A stretch of 40,765 nt of DNA from Chloroflexota bacterium (GTDB taxonomy: Bacteria > Chloroflexota > Dehalococcoidia > Lucifugimonadales > GCA-2722455): NCBI GenBank assembly GCA_002722455.1, contig PBMB01000027.1, positions 1-40,765 of the forward strand, written 5' to 3'. The stretch's first letter is position 1; each line of letters begins with the position of its first letter. Of the stretch, positions 15,814 through 25,607 are shown in pieces. The notes under the pieces were generated by a model. That model saw only the letters and a list, made by a program, of their open reading frames with translations, had not been told where the DNA came from and did no database searches. The position numbers were made by a program, and so were the translations under genes.

Positions 15814-17880
15814 ATGAAACCAATAAGAAATATAGGATTTATAGCGCATATTGATGCAGGTAAAACTACTGTAACTGAACGTGTTTTATTTTTGTCAGGC
15901 AGGATACATAAAATTGGACAAGTTGATCAAGGTACTGCCTCTATGGATTGGATGGTTCAAGAAAGAGAGAGAGGGATTACTATCACGTCAGCTGCTACTA
16001 CGTGTGAATGGGATAATACGGTAATTAATGTTATTGATACTCCTGGTCATGTTGATTTTACTGCTGAAGTTGAGAGGAGTCTAAGGGTTTTAGATGGTGG
16101 CGTCGTAGTTTTTGATGGTGCTGCTGGTGTTGAACCTCAGTCCGAAACTGTATGGAGACAAGCTGATAAATATTTAGTTCCAAGAATCTGTTTTGTTAAT
16201 AAAATGGATAAGATTGGAGCAGATTTTTATAATACGATAGATGATATTTCTGCAAAACTTAATGCGAATCCTGTTCCGGTTCAAATTCCTATTGGTGCGG
16301 AAAGTTCATTTACTGGATTTGTCGACCTTATTGATCTAAAAGCTTTTAAATTTGATCGTAATAACAAAGAAAAGTTATATGAAGAAGTTGAAATACCTTC
16401 TGAGGTATTGAGCAAAGTTAATAGTTATAGGGACTATTTAATAGAAAAATTAGCAGATGTCGATGAAGATATATTATCAAAATATGTTAACGGAGAAGAT
16501 GTATCTTCGGATATGTTGAAAAAATCTTTAAGGAAGGCAACTGTTGATTACAAAATAGTTCCAGTATTGTGTGGAAGTGCTGTGAATAATATAGGAGTTC
16601 AACATTTATTAGATGCCATTTTATCTTTTTTGCCATCACCTAGTGATATACCACCAATTGAAGTAACCAAACATAAAAGTGATGATTTAGTCAAACTATT
16701 ACCAAATGCTGATTCCGATGCATGTGCTTTGGTGTTTAAGGCGGTAGCCGATCCTTTTGTTGGTCGTTTAGTTTATTTTAGATTGTATTCAGGGGTGATA
16801 CGTACGGGTACAGAGGTTTTTAATCCAAGGTCAGGTGAAGTTGAGAGAGTAGGCAGATTGGTTAAAATGCATGCTCAAAGAAGAGAAGAGGTATCCGAGA
16901 TATTTGCTGGAGATATTGCAGCAGTAGTTGGTTTAAGAAAGTCTACTACTGGGGATACAATTTGTAGTAGTAAAAACCCAGTAGTTTTAGATACTATTGA
17001 TTTTCCAGATCCTGTGATATCTGTTTCAGTAGAACCTAAAACCAGAGATGATCTCAGTCGTTTACAAGAAGCTCTTAATAAGTTAAAAGATGAGGACCCT
17101 ACACTTAACGTTACATATGATGATGAAGTTGGACAAACTATTTTATCAGGTATGGGAGAGTTACACCTAGATATTATTGTTGACCGAATGAAACGAGAAT
17201 TTAGGGTTGAATCTAACGTCAGTAAACCACGGGTCGCTTTTAGAGAAACTATAACAATGGAATCTTTAGGTGAGGCTCGACTTGTCAGGCAAACAGGAGG
17301 TCATGGACAGTATGCTCATGTATCTTTAAAAGTTATTCCTACTGATATCAATAGTGAGTTTAAATTCATTAACAAAGTTAAAGGAGGAAATATTCCTATG
17401 GAATATATCCCTGCAGTTCAGAAGGGGATTCAAGATGGATTAGCTTCAGGGCCTATGGGTTATCCTGCGGTTGGTATTTTTGTAGAACTTCTAGATGGTT
17501 CTTACCATGATGTCGATTCTTCAGATATGGCTTTTAGAGTTGCAGCATCAATGGCATTTAAGGATGCAATGCAAAAAGGAAAAGAAATTCTATTAGAACC
17601 TGTCATGTCATTAGAAGTCATTACTCCAGGAGATTTTCTTGGAGATGTTTTAGGAGATTTAGGAAGAAAACGTACATCGGTTAAATCAATAGAAGGACAT
17701 AGGGATACACAGGTCATAAATGCAAAAATTCCTTTAAGTGAAAGTTTTGGATATGCTAGTATTTTGAGATCTATTACTCAGGGAAGGGCAACATATTCTT
17801 TAGAGTTTAGTTCTTATGAGAAAGCACCTAATCCTGTTGAGTCTTCTAGCAACGTGAAAGAAAAAATAATTAATGGTTGA
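15814..17880 (+). CDS. fusA: Elongation factor G
   Basis: This 688-residue translocation GTPase has AHIDAGKTT (G1, about 12-20), [11 protein letters not shown] (switch I), DTPGHVDF (G3, about 76-83), NKMDKIGAD (G4) and GSA (G5), followed by domains II to V including GGHGQYAHV in domain IV. The length is normal. It sits 32 bp after rpsG. The next gene is rpsJ, so tuf, often found here, is missing from this position. Confidence 0.97.
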   Translation: MKPIRNIGFIAHIDAGKTTVTERVLFLSGRIHKIGQVDQGTASMDWMVQERERGITITSAATTCEWDNTVINVIDTPGHVDFTAEVERSLRVLDGGVVVFDGAAGVEPQSETVWRQADKYLVPRICFVNKMDKIGADFYNTIDDISAKLNANPVPVQIPIGAESSFTGFVDLIDLKAFKFDRNNKEKLYEEVEIPSEVLSKVNSYRDYLIEKLADVDEDILSKYVNGEDVSSDMLKKSLRKATVDYKIVPVLCGSAVNNIGVQHLLDAILSFLPSPSDIPPIEVTKHKSDDLVKLLPNADSDACALVFKAVADPFVGRLVYFRLYSGVIRTGTEVFNPRSGEVERVGRLVKMHAQRREEVSEIFAGDIAAVVGLRKSTTGDTICSSKNPVVLDTIDFPDPVISVSVEPKTRDDLSRLQEALNKLKDEDPTLNVTYDDEVGQTILSGMGELHLDIIVDRMKREFRVESNVSKPRVAFRETITMESLGEARLVRQTGGHGQYAHVSLKVIPTDINSEFKFINKVKGGNIPMEYIPAVQKGIQDGLASGPMGYPAVGIFVELLDGSYHDVDSSDMAFRVAASMAFKDAMQKGKEILLEPVMSLEVITPGDFLGDVLGDLGRKRTSVKSIEGHRDTQVINAKIPLSESFGYASILRSITQGRATYSLEFSSYEKAPNPVESSSNVKEKIING

Positions 17881-17885
17881 TTCTT

Positions 17886-18194
17886 ATGGTAAGTAAACAA
17901 AAAATACGTGTAGTTATGAAAGCCTATGATCACAGGCTTCTAGATATTTGGGTACGTGAAATAATAAATGCTGCAGAACGTACTGGTGCTAGGGTGTCCG
18001 GTCCTGTACCACTACCTACTTCAATTAATCGTTTTTGTGTTATTAGGTCACCCCATGTTCATAAGAAATCTAGAGAACATTTTGAGTTACGAACGCATAA
18101 CAGATTAATAGATATACTAGATGCAAATAACAAGACTATGGATTCTTTGACCAAGTTAAGTGTTTCTGCTGGTGTAGATATTTCAATGAAATGA
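17886..18194 (+). CDS. rpsJ: 30S ribosomal protein S10
   Basis: This 102-residue S10 (also NusE in antitermination) begins [20 protein letters not shown] and contains [29 protein letters not shown] in two stretches, including the tRNA-site loop. The ATG at 17886 gives the standard length; a TTG at 17877 would overlap fusA and add three residues. It opens the S10 part of the cluster. Confidence 0.96.
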   Translation: MVSKQKIRVVMKAYDHRLLDIWVREIINAAERTGARVSGPVPLPTSINRFCVIRSPHVHKKSREHFELRTHNRLIDILDANNKTMDSLTKLSVSAGVDISMK

Positions 18195-18210
18195 TGGTAA
18201 ATGAGGTAAT

Positions 18211-18846
18211 ATGTCTATTAATGGAATGATTGGTAAAAAGATTGGAACAACTTCATATTTTCGTGAAGACGGAAGTATGATTGGTGTCACAGCTGTTACG
18301 GCAGGCCCTTGTAAGGTTTCCCAAATAAAATTAAAGGAAACAGATGGGTATAATGCTGTTCAACTTGCATATGAAGATGTTTCTAATACGAATTCACCTT
18401 TGAAAGGACATTTTAAGAAGGTAGGGGATTTATCTTATCGGTATATGCGTGAGTTTTCAGTGACAGAATCTTCTGATATTGATTTAGGCAGTGATGTAGA
18501 TATTAGTATCTTTAATGTTGGAGATAAGATTAATGCGACAGCTTATTCAAAGGGTAGAGGGTTTGCTGGTGTAGTGAAAAGACATGGTTTTAAAGGAGGG
18601 CCTAAAACACATGGCCAATCTGATAGATGGAGAGCTCCAGGCTCAATAGGTGCAGGTAGTTCTCCTGGACGAGTTCATAAGGGACAAAAAATGCCTGGGC
18701 ATATGGGGAATAGGAAAGTAACTGTTCGGAATTTGGAAGTTATTTCAATTGATATCGAAAATAGTATTGTTTTATTAAAAGGTTCTTTGCCAGGTGCAAA
18801 AAATTCATTAGTTATTCTTCGTAAAAATGAAAACGGAATTCAATAA
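18211..18846 (+). CDS. rplC: 50S ribosomal protein L3
   Basis: This 211-residue protein carries the L3 core GRGFAGVVKRHGFKGGP (about 110-126), HGQSDRWRAPGSIGAGSSPGR in two parts, and KKGQ-like KGQKMPGHMGN, which reach toward the peptidyl transferase centre. MSINGMIGKKIGTTSYF is a normal start. The ATG at 18211 is preceded by GAGG. It is followed 2 bp later by rplD. Confidence 0.97.
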   Translation: MSINGMIGKKIGTTSYFREDGSMIGVTAVTAGPCKVSQIKLKETDGYNAVQLAYEDVSNTNSPLKGHFKKVGDLSYRYMREFSVTESSDIDLGSDVDISIFNVGDKINATAYSKGRGFAGVVKRHGFKGGPKTHGQSDRWRAPGSIGAGSSPGRVHKGQKMPGHMGNRKVTVRNLEVISIDIENSIVLLKGSLPGAKNSLVILRKNENGIQ

Positions 18847-18848
18847 AT

Positions 18849-19478
18849 ATGAAATGTAAAATTAATAATTCAATTGGGGAAGTAGTTGGCGATCTAGAAG
18901 TTCAGGATAGTTTATTTTCTGTTGGCATGCGTGAGGATTTAGTTCATCAAGTAGTAGTAGCTCAACATAGTAATTTAAGACAAGGTACAGTAGGCACTAA
19001 AAATAGGGCGGCAGTTGCTGGAGGTGGGAGAAAACCGTTTAGACAAAAAGGTACTGGAAATGCTCGACAAGGAACTATTAGGGCTCCACATATGAGAGGT
19101 GGCGGAGTTGCTTTTGGTGGTGTGAATTTAAAAGTTCATGATAAAAAAGTTCTTTCAAAAATGAAAGTATTAGCTATTAAATGTTTGTTGTCTGAGAAGA
19201 CTCGGCGTGAGGAAGTGCGTATTGTAGAGAAGATTGATTTCAGTGAACCAAAGACAAAAAATATGGTACAAGTTATTAACTCTCTAAAAATTGAAGGATC
19301 CTTATTGATTGCTACGGAATCTTTAAGTAAAGATGTTATTTTATCAGCACGGAATATTCCTCGTGTAAAAACGATACCTGTAGCATTATTAAATGCATAT
19401 GATTTAGCTCGGTATAAGTATCTAATGCTTACCGTAGATACTGTTCGTTATATGGAAAAGTTATGGGGTGAGGGGTAG
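18849..19478 (+). CDS. rplD: 50S ribosomal protein L4
   Basis: At 209 residues it has normal L4 length. The extended loop lining the exit tunnel is seen as RQGTVGTKNRAAVAGGGRKPFRQKGTGNARQG, split over about residues 43-75, followed by RAPHMRGGGVAFG. The ATG at 18849 lies 2 bp after rplC. In E. coli L4 represses the S10 operon. No leader resembling that target is visible here. Confidence 0.96.
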   Translation: MKCKINNSIGEVVGDLEVQDSLFSVGMREDLVHQVVVAQHSNLRQGTVGTKNRAAVAGGGRKPFRQKGTGNARQGTIRAPHMRGGGVAFGGVNLKVHDKKVLSKMKVLAIKCLLSEKTRREEVRIVEKIDFSEPKTKNMVQVINSLKIEGSLLIATESLSKDVILSARNIPRVKTIPVALLNAYDLARYKYLMLTVDTVRYMEKLWGEG

Positions 19479-19481
19479 ATT

Positions 19482-19769
19482 ATGTCAGATGCGTATAGCA
19501 TATTAAGGAGACCTATTATTACTGAGAAAAGTACTAAACTGCAGGAGTCAAATCGATATGTATTCCAAGTTGCTCGTTCAGCAACAAAAATTGATGTAAA
19601 GCTAGCTGTAGAAAAAAATTTCGATGTAACGGTTTTGAATGTAAATACGATTACAGTGAAAGGTAAACGAAAAAGACGTGGTCCTAGATATTTTAAAAAA
19701 CCTGATGTTAAAAAAGCGATAGTAACTTTAGCTGAAGGTGATAGTATTACTTTATTTGAAGGTGTGTAA
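19482..19769 (+). CDS. rplW: 50S ribosomal protein L23
   Basis: This 95-residue exit-tunnel protein, docking site for trigger factor and SRP, starts with [18 protein letters not shown] and has [22 protein letters not shown] as the basic loop. Length and motifs are standard. It is 3 bp after rplD and 5 bp before rplB. Confidence 0.96.
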   Translation: MSDAYSILRRPIITEKSTKLQESNRYVFQVARSATKIDVKLAVEKNFDVTVLNVNTITVKGKRKRRGPRYFKKPDVKKAIVTLAEGDSITLFEGV

Positions 19770-19774
19770 GAAAA

Positions 19775-20605
19775 ATGGCATTAAGATCTATTAAACCAAC
19801 TTCTCCTGGTAGAAGAGGAATGGTTGTTCAAGACAATAAAGACCTAAGTCCGAATAAGCCCAAAAAATCATTACTTAGTGTTAAACATAGTAATGCTGGT
19901 AGGAATTCAACTGGTAAAATTACAGTCAGGCATCGTGGTAGTGGTCATAAGAGACGTATACGAATTATAGATTTTAAACGAGATAAATTTGACGTCCCGG
20001 GTATTGTAGATTCTATAGAATACGATCCTAATCGGTCTGCAAGGATCGCTCTAATTAAATATGCTGATGGTGATTGGCGTTATATTATTGCACCCCTTAA
20101 CTTAACTCTTGGAGATACAATTATTTCAAGTGAAACAGCTGAAATAAAAGTTGGGAATTCGTTACCATTAGGTAAAATGCCTGCAGGAACTCAAGTTCAT
20201 AACATTGAAATGACTCTTGGAAAAGGTGGTCAAATTGTTAGAAGTGCAGGTGGTGCTGCCAGAATTCAAGCGTCTGAAGGTAGATACACTTTACTTAGAT
20301 TGCCTTCTGGAGAGGTCCGTCAAGTTCTTAATGAGTGTCGAGCTACTGTCGGTCAAGTTGGATCTATAGACCATAAGAATGTGAAAATTGGTAAAGCTGG
20401 TAGAAAGAGAAATATGGGATGGCGCCCATCAGTAAGGGGGCTTGCTATGGCTCCTAATGCACATCCACATGGGGGTGGAGAAGGTAGTTCCTCGATTGGT
20501 CTGCCAGGACCTAAGACACCTTGGGGTAAGCCTGCATTAGGTCGTAGAACTAGAGGGAAAAAATCTTCTGATAGATTAATATCTTCACGACGTTATAAAA
20601 AGTAA
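19775..20605 (+). CDS. rplB: 50S ribosomal protein L2
   Basis: This 276-residue protein of the 23S core has [15 protein letters not shown] near residue 53 and the C-terminal [15 protein letters not shown] (about 229-243) with the conserved histidine near the peptidyl transferase centre, followed by [16 protein letters not shown]. The length is typical. The ATG at 19775 lies 5 bp after rplW. Confidence 0.97.
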   Translation: MALRSIKPTSPGRRGMVVQDNKDLSPNKPKKSLLSVKHSNAGRNSTGKITVRHRGSGHKRRIRIIDFKRDKFDVPGIVDSIEYDPNRSARIALIKYADGDWRYIIAPLNLTLGDTIISSETAEIKVGNSLPLGKMPAGTQVHNIEMTLGKGGQIVRSAGGAARIQASEGRYTLLRLPSGEVRQVLNECRATVGQVGSIDHKNVKIGKAGRKRNMGWRPSVRGLAMAPNAHPHGGGEGSSSIGLPGPKTPWGKPALGRRTRGKKSSDRLISSRRYKK

Positions 20606-20622
20606 ATTGAAAGGAATTTATA

Positions 20623-20907
20623 TTGTCTAGATCAGTTAAAAAAGGGCCTTATATACACCATAAATTAGCTAAAAAAGTTGATTTTGCCAATAAAGGGGAT
20701 AAAACAGTTGTGATTAATACATGGTCACGGGCTTCAACAATCATGCCAGATATGTTGGGGTTAACTATAGGGGTTCATGATGGTAGAAGGCATATCCCAG
20801 TTTTTATTACAGAGAATATGGTTGGCCATAAATTAGGAGAATTTGCTCCAACAAGAACTTTTCGAGGTCATTCAACAAAGTCAGAACAAACAACTACTGT
20901 TCATTAG
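20623..20907 (+). CDS. rpsS: 30S ribosomal protein S19
   Basis: This 94-residue protein starts [15 protein letters not shown] and has the family motifs [22 protein letters not shown] and [16 protein letters not shown]. It forms the S13/S19 head complex. The start is TTG at 20623, with GAAAGGA upstream. Confidence 0.96.
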   Translation: MSRSVKKGPYIHHKLAKKVDFANKGDKTVVINTWSRASTIMPDMLGLTIGVHDGRRHIPVFITENMVGHKLGEFAPTRTFRGHSTKSEQTTTVH

Positions 20908-20916
20908 GAGAATAAA

Positions 20917-21252
20917 TTGGCTGTAAGAGCTATTGCTAAAAATACAGGAGTATCCGTTAAGAAAGTTAAGCCTATAATTGACATGGTTAGAGGTCAGAAT
21001 GTCACTGATGCTCTTCAAGTTTTACAGGTATTAGCTACCCCTATTTCCCGATTGGTTTTAGGGTTAGTTAAGTCTGTTACTGCTAATGCAGAAAATAATA
21101 TGATGTTGCAGAGAGCTAATTTAAAGATTATAGATATTCATGTTGATCAAAGTGTTCGTTTAAAAAGATTCCGACCACGTTCTAAAGGTAGAGCGTCTAG
21201 AATTACAAGAGCTAACAGTTCTATTACTGTTGTTGTTGAAGAGGTATCATAA
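20917..21252 (+). CDS. rplV: 50S ribosomal protein L22
   Basis: The 111-residue sequence shows VRAIAKNTGVSVKKVKPIIDMVRG and the tunnel beta-hairpin tip LKRFRPRSKGRASRITR (about 83-99). The start is a TTG at 20917 after TAGGAG at 20905-20910. It ends 1 bp before rpsC. Confidence 0.95.
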   Translation: MAVRAIAKNTGVSVKKVKPIIDMVRGQNVTDALQVLQVLATPISRLVLGLVKSVTANAENNMMLQRANLKIIDIHVDQSVRLKRFRPRSKGRASRITRANSSITVVVEEVS

Positions 21253-21253
21253 T

Positions 21254-22015
21254 ATGGGTAATAAGACTAATCCTAATGGATTTCGTTTAGGTATTATAAA
21301 AGATTGGGAAAGTCGTTGGTTTACGGCTGACAAGAATAAGTATAAGGATTTAGTTGCTGAAGATTCTAAAATTAGAGGTTTAGTTTCTAAACATTGTGGT
21401 GAAGCAGGAGTTTCTCGTATTGAGATTGAAAGAACAACTGAAGATATAATAGTTTCTGTATTCACATCTCGTCCGGGTATTATTATTGGCAGAGGTGGTC
21501 AAAAAGTAGACATGATACGTAATTTATTGCAAGCAGAGCAGACTGATAGGACTATTAGGCTTAATATTCAAGAAATCAGACAACCAGACATGGAGGCTTC
21601 ACTAGTAGCTCAGAGTATTGCAGAGCAATTGCAACGTCGAATAGCTTTTAGAAGAGCAATGCGTCAAGCTGCAACAAGGACAATGCAGGCGGGGGCAAAG
21701 GGTATAAAAATTATTTGTAAAGGTAGATTAGGTGGAGCAGAAATAGCCAGGCAAGAAAAAGTAATGGAAGGAAGAGTTCCATTACATACGTTACGAGCAG
21801 ATATTGATTATGGTTTAGCTGAATCTTTGACTGATTTTGGATTGATAGGTGTGAAAGTTTGGGTTTATAAAGGAGATATATTGCCAGGTAGTCAAGTCAT
21901 TGATAATACAACACCAGTTGTTGAAGAAGAAAGTGTTTCTGAGGATGAAGAAATTGGAGTAATTCAAGTTACTGTTAACCCTGAAACAGAAGAAAAGAAT
22001 GAGGAGAGTAAGTAA
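21254..22015 (+). CDS. rpsC: 30S ribosomal protein S3
   Basis: S3 of 253 residues has the N-terminal [14 protein letters not shown], the KH-domain loop [14 protein letters not shown], and [20 protein letters not shown]. The ATG at 21254 directly after rplV is chosen; an in-frame upstream start at 21230 would add eight unrelated residues. The last 35 residues are acidic ([10 protein letters not shown] and [10 protein letters not shown]), longer than in E. coli. Confidence 0.96.
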   Translation: MGNKTNPNGFRLGIIKDWESRWFTADKNKYKDLVAEDSKIRGLVSKHCGEAGVSRIEIERTTEDIIVSVFTSRPGIIIGRGGQKVDMIRNLLQAEQTDRTIRLNIQEIRQPDMEASLVAQSIAEQLQRRIAFRRAMRQAATRTMQAGAKGIKIICKGRLGGAEIARQEKVMEGRVPLHTLRADIDYGLAESLTDFGLIGVKVWVYKGDILPGSQVIDNTTPVVEEESVSEDEEIGVIQVTVNPETEEKNEESK

Positions 22016-22017
22016 GT

Positions 22018-22431
22018 ATGCTCCAACCAACTAGATTAAAATATAGAAATAAACATCGAGGAAGAATGAAAGGGATTGCTAATTCAGGCAGTACTTTAAG
22101 TTTTGGAGAATTTGGACTTAAAGCTACGGCATGTGCATGGATTAGTTCACGTCAAATTGAGGCGGCAAGACGTGTTATTACAAGATATGCTCGTCGAGGC
22201 GGGAAAATATGGATTCGTATTTTTCCAGACAAATCTGTTACTGCTCGTGCTGCAGAAACTCGAATGGGTAAAGGTAAAGGTGCAGTGGATCATTGGGTTG
22301 CAGTAGTTAAGCCTGGTCGAATAATTTTTGAAGTTTCTGGTCTTGAGAGAGAAGAAGCAGAGTTGGCTTTCAGGCTAGCATCAGACAAGCTTCCAATACC
22401 TACAAAATTTGTCACACGAATTATAGAGTAA
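22018..22431 (+). CDS. rplP: 50S ribosomal protein L16
   Basis: This 137-residue protein near the A site opens [19 protein letters not shown] and contains [18 protein letters not shown] and [21 protein letters not shown] in standard order. The ATG at 22018 is 2 bp after rpsC, with GAGGAG upstream. Confidence 0.97.
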   Translation: MLQPTRLKYRNKHRGRMKGIANSGSTLSFGEFGLKATACAWISSRQIEAARRVITRYARRGGKIWIRIFPDKSVTARAAETRMGKGKGAVDHWVAVVKPGRIIFEVSGLEREEAELAFRLASDKLPIPTKFVTRIIE

Positions 22432-22456
22432 TGAGATAGTTATTTGAGTATATATT

Positions 22457-22669
22457 ATGAATAAAAAAGATATAATTTCAAAAAATGACGTTGAATTATC
22501 TGAAGAGTTAGATGGTTCACAAAAAGAATTAATGGAACTACGTTTCCAAGTTGCTACGATGCAATTAGCAGATACTTCTGCTATTCGAAGTATGCGTAGG
22601 AAAATAGCACGGATCAAGACAATAATCAGACAAAGAGAATTGATTGTAGAAAGCGAAAATAATGGTTAG
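22457..22669 (+). CDS. rpmC: 50S ribosomal protein L29
   Basis: This 70-residue helical hairpin protein sits near the tunnel exit. The core KELMELRFQVATMQLADTSAIRSMRRKIARIKTI (about 24-57) matches L29. The N-terminal 15 residues are poorly conserved. The ATG at 22457 has a weak ribosome site. The gene overlaps a possible start of rpsQ. Confidence 0.92.
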   Translation: MNKKDIISKNDVELSEELDGSQKELMELRFQVATMQLADTSAIRSMRRKIARIKTIIRQRELIVESENNG

Positions 22670-23117
22670 TATGAATCAAAAAAAACGCGTAGGGTACGTA
22701 ATCAGTGACAAAATGGATAAAACTGTTATTGTTAGGGTTGATAGGCGAGTAAGGCATCGTATGTATGGGAAAGTGCTTACTTTGAGGAGTCGTTTTATGG
22801 TTCATGATCCTGATAATTCAGTTAAAGTAGGAGATTTGGTTGAAATACAAGAATCACGGCCAAAATCTAAATTAAAGAGATGGAAAGTTCTTTCAGTATT
22901 AGAAGCTGCAAAAGATATGGGGTCTAGTAAAATATTAGAACCTGTCAATATAGATGAGGTCATGGAAGAAGTAGTTGAAACAGAAGAGGAATCTGAAGCA
23001 GAAGAGGAATCTGAAGCAGAAGAGGTAGTTGAAGCAGAAGAGGAATCTGAAGCAGAAGAGGAATCTGAAGCAGAAGAGGTAGTTGAAGCAGAAGAGAAGC
23101 AAAACAAGGATAATTAA
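22662..23117 (+). CDS. rpsQ: 30S ribosomal protein S17 with repetitive acidic tail
   Basis: Residues 1 to about 85 are a normal S17: KKRVGYVISDKMDKTVIVRVDRRVRHRMYGK, here spread over residues 6-36, and DLVEIQESRPKSKLKRWKV. The usual family length is about 80-90 residues, but this protein runs to 151. The extra part is almost pure Glu, Ala, Ser and Val, encoded by an 18-bp tandem repeat. The start may be the ATG at 22662, overlapping rpmC by 8 bp, or the ATG at 22671, two bases after the rpmC stop; neither has a strong ribosome site. Confidence 0.93.
   Translation: MVSMNQKKRVGYVISDKMDKTVIVRVDRRVRHRMYGKVLTLRSRFMVHDPDNSVKVGDLVEIQESRPKSKLKRWKVLSVLEAAKDMGSSKILEPVNIDEVMEEVVETEEESEAEEESEAEEVVEAEEESEAEEESEAEEVVEAEEKQNKDN
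22965..23096 (+). repeat. 18-bp tandem repeat (54-bp higher-order unit) inside rpsQ
   Basis: An 18-bp unit, GAAGCAGAAGAGGAATCT or its variant ending GTAGTT, repeats six times from 22977 to 23084, with a partial unit on each side. Units come as A-A-B, A-A-B, so the longer period is 54 bp, and the two copies differ by one base (22980). The repeat stays in frame and encodes EAEEES/EAEEVV. Confidence 0.95.
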
Positions 23118-23154
23118 TTTAAGTTAATTGAAAAATGTGGAAGGTATTTAAGAT

Positions 23155-23523
23155 TTGATACAACAGTACACTCGATTAAAAATTGCTGATAATTCTGGAG
23201 CGAAGGTTATTAGCTGTATTGGAATCCCTGGTGGTAGTGGAAGGAAATATGCATATGTTGGTGATGTTATTACTGCATCTGTAAAAGAAGCCGTTCCTGC
23301 TTCGGAAGTAAGTGCAGGTAGTGTTGTTAAGGCTGTAATTGTTAGAACCAGTAGTCCTTTTAGGAGGCCTGATGGAACATCAATTAAATTTGATGAAAAT
23401 GCAGCTGTAATTATTAATGCTGAACTAATGCCAGTTGGATCGCGTATTTTTGGTCCTATCGCAAGAGAGTTAAGGGATAAAGATTTTGCTCGTATTGTAT
23501 CTTTAGCTCCAGAGGTTTTGTAA
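23155..23523 (+). CDS. rplN: 50S ribosomal protein L14
   Basis: This 122-residue protein begins [19 protein letters not shown], as L14 does, and has [27 protein letters not shown] in two pieces (about 59-85) and [24 protein letters not shown] at the end. The start is a TTG at 23155 with GGAAGG about 15 bases upstream, so initiation may be modest. Confidence 0.96.
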   Translation: MIQQYTRLKIADNSGAKVISCIGIPGGSGRKYAYVGDVITASVKEAVPASEVSAGSVVKAVIVRTSSPFRRPDGTSIKFDENAAVIINAELMPVGSRIFGPIARELRDKDFARIVSLAPEVL

Positions 23524-23524
23524 T

Positions 23525-23836
23525 ATGAAAATAAGAACGGACGATACAGTTTTAATTATTAAAGGTAAGGATCGGGGTAAACAAGCCAAAGTGAAGTCAG
23601 TATTCCCTAAGCAAAACAGGGTTATCGTAGAGGGGATAAATATTGCTTTACGTCACACTAAAGCAAATCAAGCTGTACGGCAGGCTGGTATTATCCAAAA
23701 AGAATTACCTATTGCAGTAGCAAATATTGCATTAATTTGTTCCAATTGTAATAAACCAACTAAAGTGGGGTTGAAAATAATGGATGATGGAACCAAGGCC
23801 CGTGTTTGTGGTAAATGTTCTTATGAACAATTATAA
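23525..23836 (+). CDS. rplX: 50S ribosomal protein L24
   Basis: This 103-residue KOW-domain protein has DTVLIIKGKDRGKQAKV at the N terminus and VEGINIALRHTKA. The C-terminal half has a CSNC...CGKC cysteine set (about residues 78-98), as in zinc-binding L24 proteins. It starts 1 bp after rplN. Confidence 0.95.
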   Translation: MKIRTDDTVLIIKGKDRGKQAKVKSVFPKQNRVIVEGINIALRHTKANQAVRQAGIIQKELPIAVANIALICSNCNKPTKVGLKIMDDGTKARVCGKCSYEQL

Positions 23837-23876
23837 ATATTTAATAATGATGAGTTTTGGAAAGTACTAATTACTA

Positions 23877-24575
23877 ATGGCAGAGAAAAAAACAACAAAA
23901 AATACAAAATTGAATAAAAAAGCATCTGTTGTTAAGGAGTCAAAAGCTTCTAAGGGTGCAGCTTCTAAGAGCGCAGAGAAAAAAACAACAAAAAATACTG
24001 AACAAAAGAGTTTGATTAATAAAAAAGATCTTCCCAATGTTCTTCTTAAATTTAGAAATGATGTTATGCCTGATTTAATGAAAAAATATGAGTTTACTAC
24101 TCCTATGGCTGTTCCTAAGTTACTTAAAATAGTTATTAATGTTGGATTAGGGGAAGCATTACTCAATTCTAAAATTACTGATACTGTAATTGCTGATTTG
24201 GAAATAATAACTGGTCAAAAACCAGTTATAAGGAGAGCAAGAAAAGCAATAGCTGGATTTAAATTACGTGAAGGGCAAATCATTGGGGTAATGGTAACAT
24301 TGAGAGGCAATCGGATGTATGAATTCTTTGATCGTTTGGTAAACACCGCCCTTCCTAGAATTAGAGATTTCAGGGGAGTTTCTCCTAATTCTTTTGATGG
24401 TAGAGGTAATTATGCATTAGGTTTAAAAGAACAAGTTATTTTCCCTGAAATTGATTATACAGCTATGTCGAGCGCAAGAGGGTTACAAGTTGTTATTGTA
24501 ACTAGTGCTAAAGAAGATGATCATGGTAGATCTTTACTAGATGCTTTAGGTATGCCGTTTCAGAACAACATATAA
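23877..24575 (+). CDS. rplE: 50S ribosomal protein L5 with N-terminal lysine-rich extension
   Basis: The L5 domain starts at about residue 50 and includes [34 protein letters not shown] (split), and [20 protein letters not shown]. Normal L5 is about 180 residues; here there are 232 because of a lysine/serine/threonine-rich N-terminal tail. The tail contains AEKKTTKNT twice (residues 2-10 and 33-41). The ATG at 23877 is favoured as the only good start upstream of the tail, but a start nearer the domain could be used. rpsN, usually next, is absent; rpsH follows after 54 bp. Confidence 0.94.
   Translation: MAEKKTTKNTKLNKKASVVKESKASKGAASKSAEKKTTKNTEQKSLINKKDLPNVLLKFRNDVMPDLMKKYEFTTPMAVPKLLKIVINVGLGEALLNSKITDTVIADLEIITGQKPVIRRARKAIAGFKLREGQIIGVMVTLRGNRMYEFFDRLVNTALPRIRDFRGVSPNSFDGRGNYALGLKEQVIFPEIDYTAMSSARGLQVVIVTSAKEDDHGRSLLDALGMPFQNNI
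23880..23998 (+). repeat. 26-bp direct repeat within the rplE extension
   Basis: The stretches 23880-23905 and 23973-23998 are identical over 26 bases and are 93 bp apart, so they are in the same frame (31 codons). Both encode AEKKTTKNT. This indicates a recent in-frame duplication or slippage. Confidence 0.9.
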
Positions 24576-24629
24576 TATTATTTAATAAAATTTAAGATTA
24601 ACTTAAGAATTTAGGATAGGTGAATATAG

Positions 24630-25031
24630 ATGGCGATTATGGATCCAATTGCAGATATGCTAACTAGAATAAGAAATGCCGTAATGGTTCAAAAACAGGA
24701 TGTTTTAGTTCCATTCTCCAATCCTAATCTTGGAATAATCGATATTTTTCAATCTGAAGGATTTATTAAAGCTCATAAAATTGTTAGTAGTGAAAAGGCA
24801 AAGAAATCCATAGAAGTCAGTTTGAATTATGACGAAGAAGGCAAATCTGTAATTAAAGGACTTAAAAGAGTTAGTAAGCCAGGGTTACGTGTTTATGTAA
24901 AAAAGGGTGAAATCCCTAGATATTATGGAGGAATAGGTGTAACTATAATGTCTACACCAAATGGTATAGTTACCGGAGGTAAAGCCTGGAGGGATAATTC
25001 TGGTGGAGAAGTTTTATGTTATGTTTGGTAA
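24630..25031 (+). CDS. rpsH: 30S ribosomal protein S8
   Basis: The 133-residue protein starts MDPIADMLTRIRNA after an initial MAI. GLRVYVKKGEIPRYYGGIGVTIMSTPNGIVT and the final GGEVLCYVW are diagnostic; the former spans residues about 87-117. The ATG at 24630 is preceded by AGGATAGG. It is 13 bp ahead of rplF. Confidence 0.96.
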   Translation: MAIMDPIADMLTRIRNAVMVQKQDVLVPFSNPNLGIIDIFQSEGFIKAHKIVSSEKAKKSIEVSLNYDEEGKSVIKGLKRVSKPGLRVYVKKGEIPRYYGGIGVTIMSTPNGIVTGGKAWRDNSGGEVLCYVW

Positions 25032-25044
25032 AGGAGAATAAATT

Positions 25045-25599
25045 GTGTCTCGAATAGGGAAAAAACCAATCGTTGTTCCTGAAAAAGTTAATGTGAAAAT
25101 TGATCAAGGACAAACATTGGATATTACAATTGAAGGTCCAAAGGGAAATTTGTTTAAAACTTTCCCGAATAATATTACTGTTAAGCAAGAAGAGAATTTT
25201 TTAGTTGTTCAACGTTCATCAGACAATAAAACAGATAGAGCTTTACATGGTATGGTTCGGTCTATAGTTGCTAGTATGATTGAAGGAGTAACAGAAGGGT
25301 TTGTTAAGATACTTGACATTGTTGGAGTGGGTTATCGTGTTGAACAAAAAGGGAAAGGTATCTCCTTGAGCGTTATGTATAGTCATCCAGTTGAATATAC
25401 TCCTGTAGAAGGAGTTACATTAGATGTAGAAGGCAATAATCGTATTAAGGTATCAGGTATAGATAAACAAGCAGTTGGTCAAGTTGCTGCATCTATAAGA
25501 GCAGTACGTCCTCCTAATGTATATACGGGTAAAGGAGTTCGGTATTTTAATGAATCAGTTAAATTAAAACCTGGTAAAAGTGCAAGAAAGGTTGTTTAA
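25045..25599 (+). CDS. rplF: 50S ribosomal protein L6
   Basis: L6 of 184 residues opens MSRIGKKPIVVPEKVNV and ends with IRAVRPPNVYTGKGVRYFNE and KPGKSARKV. Two L6 domains are visible. The start is a GTG at 25045 after AAAGGAG. Confidence 0.96.
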   Translation: MSRIGKKPIVVPEKVNVKIDQGQTLDITIEGPKGNLFKTFPNNITVKQEENFLVVQRSSDNKTDRALHGMVRSIVASMIEGVTEGFVKILDIVGVGYRVEQKGKGISLSVMYSHPVEYTPVEGVTLDVEGNNRIKVSGIDKQAVGQVAASIRAVRPPNVYTGKGVRYFNESVKLKPGKSARKVV

Positions 25600-25607
25600 A
25601 ATTTATC

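Noticed and set aside
17880..17886. Absence of tuf between fusA and rpsJ
   Set aside because: Loss of tuf from the str region is common in several phyla where it lies elsewhere, so it is not remarkable alone.
22802..23107. A 101-residue serine-rich open frame on the minus strand
   Set aside because: It is the antisense reading of the rpsQ repeat, which has no stops in that frame by composition. It has no ribosome site or homology.
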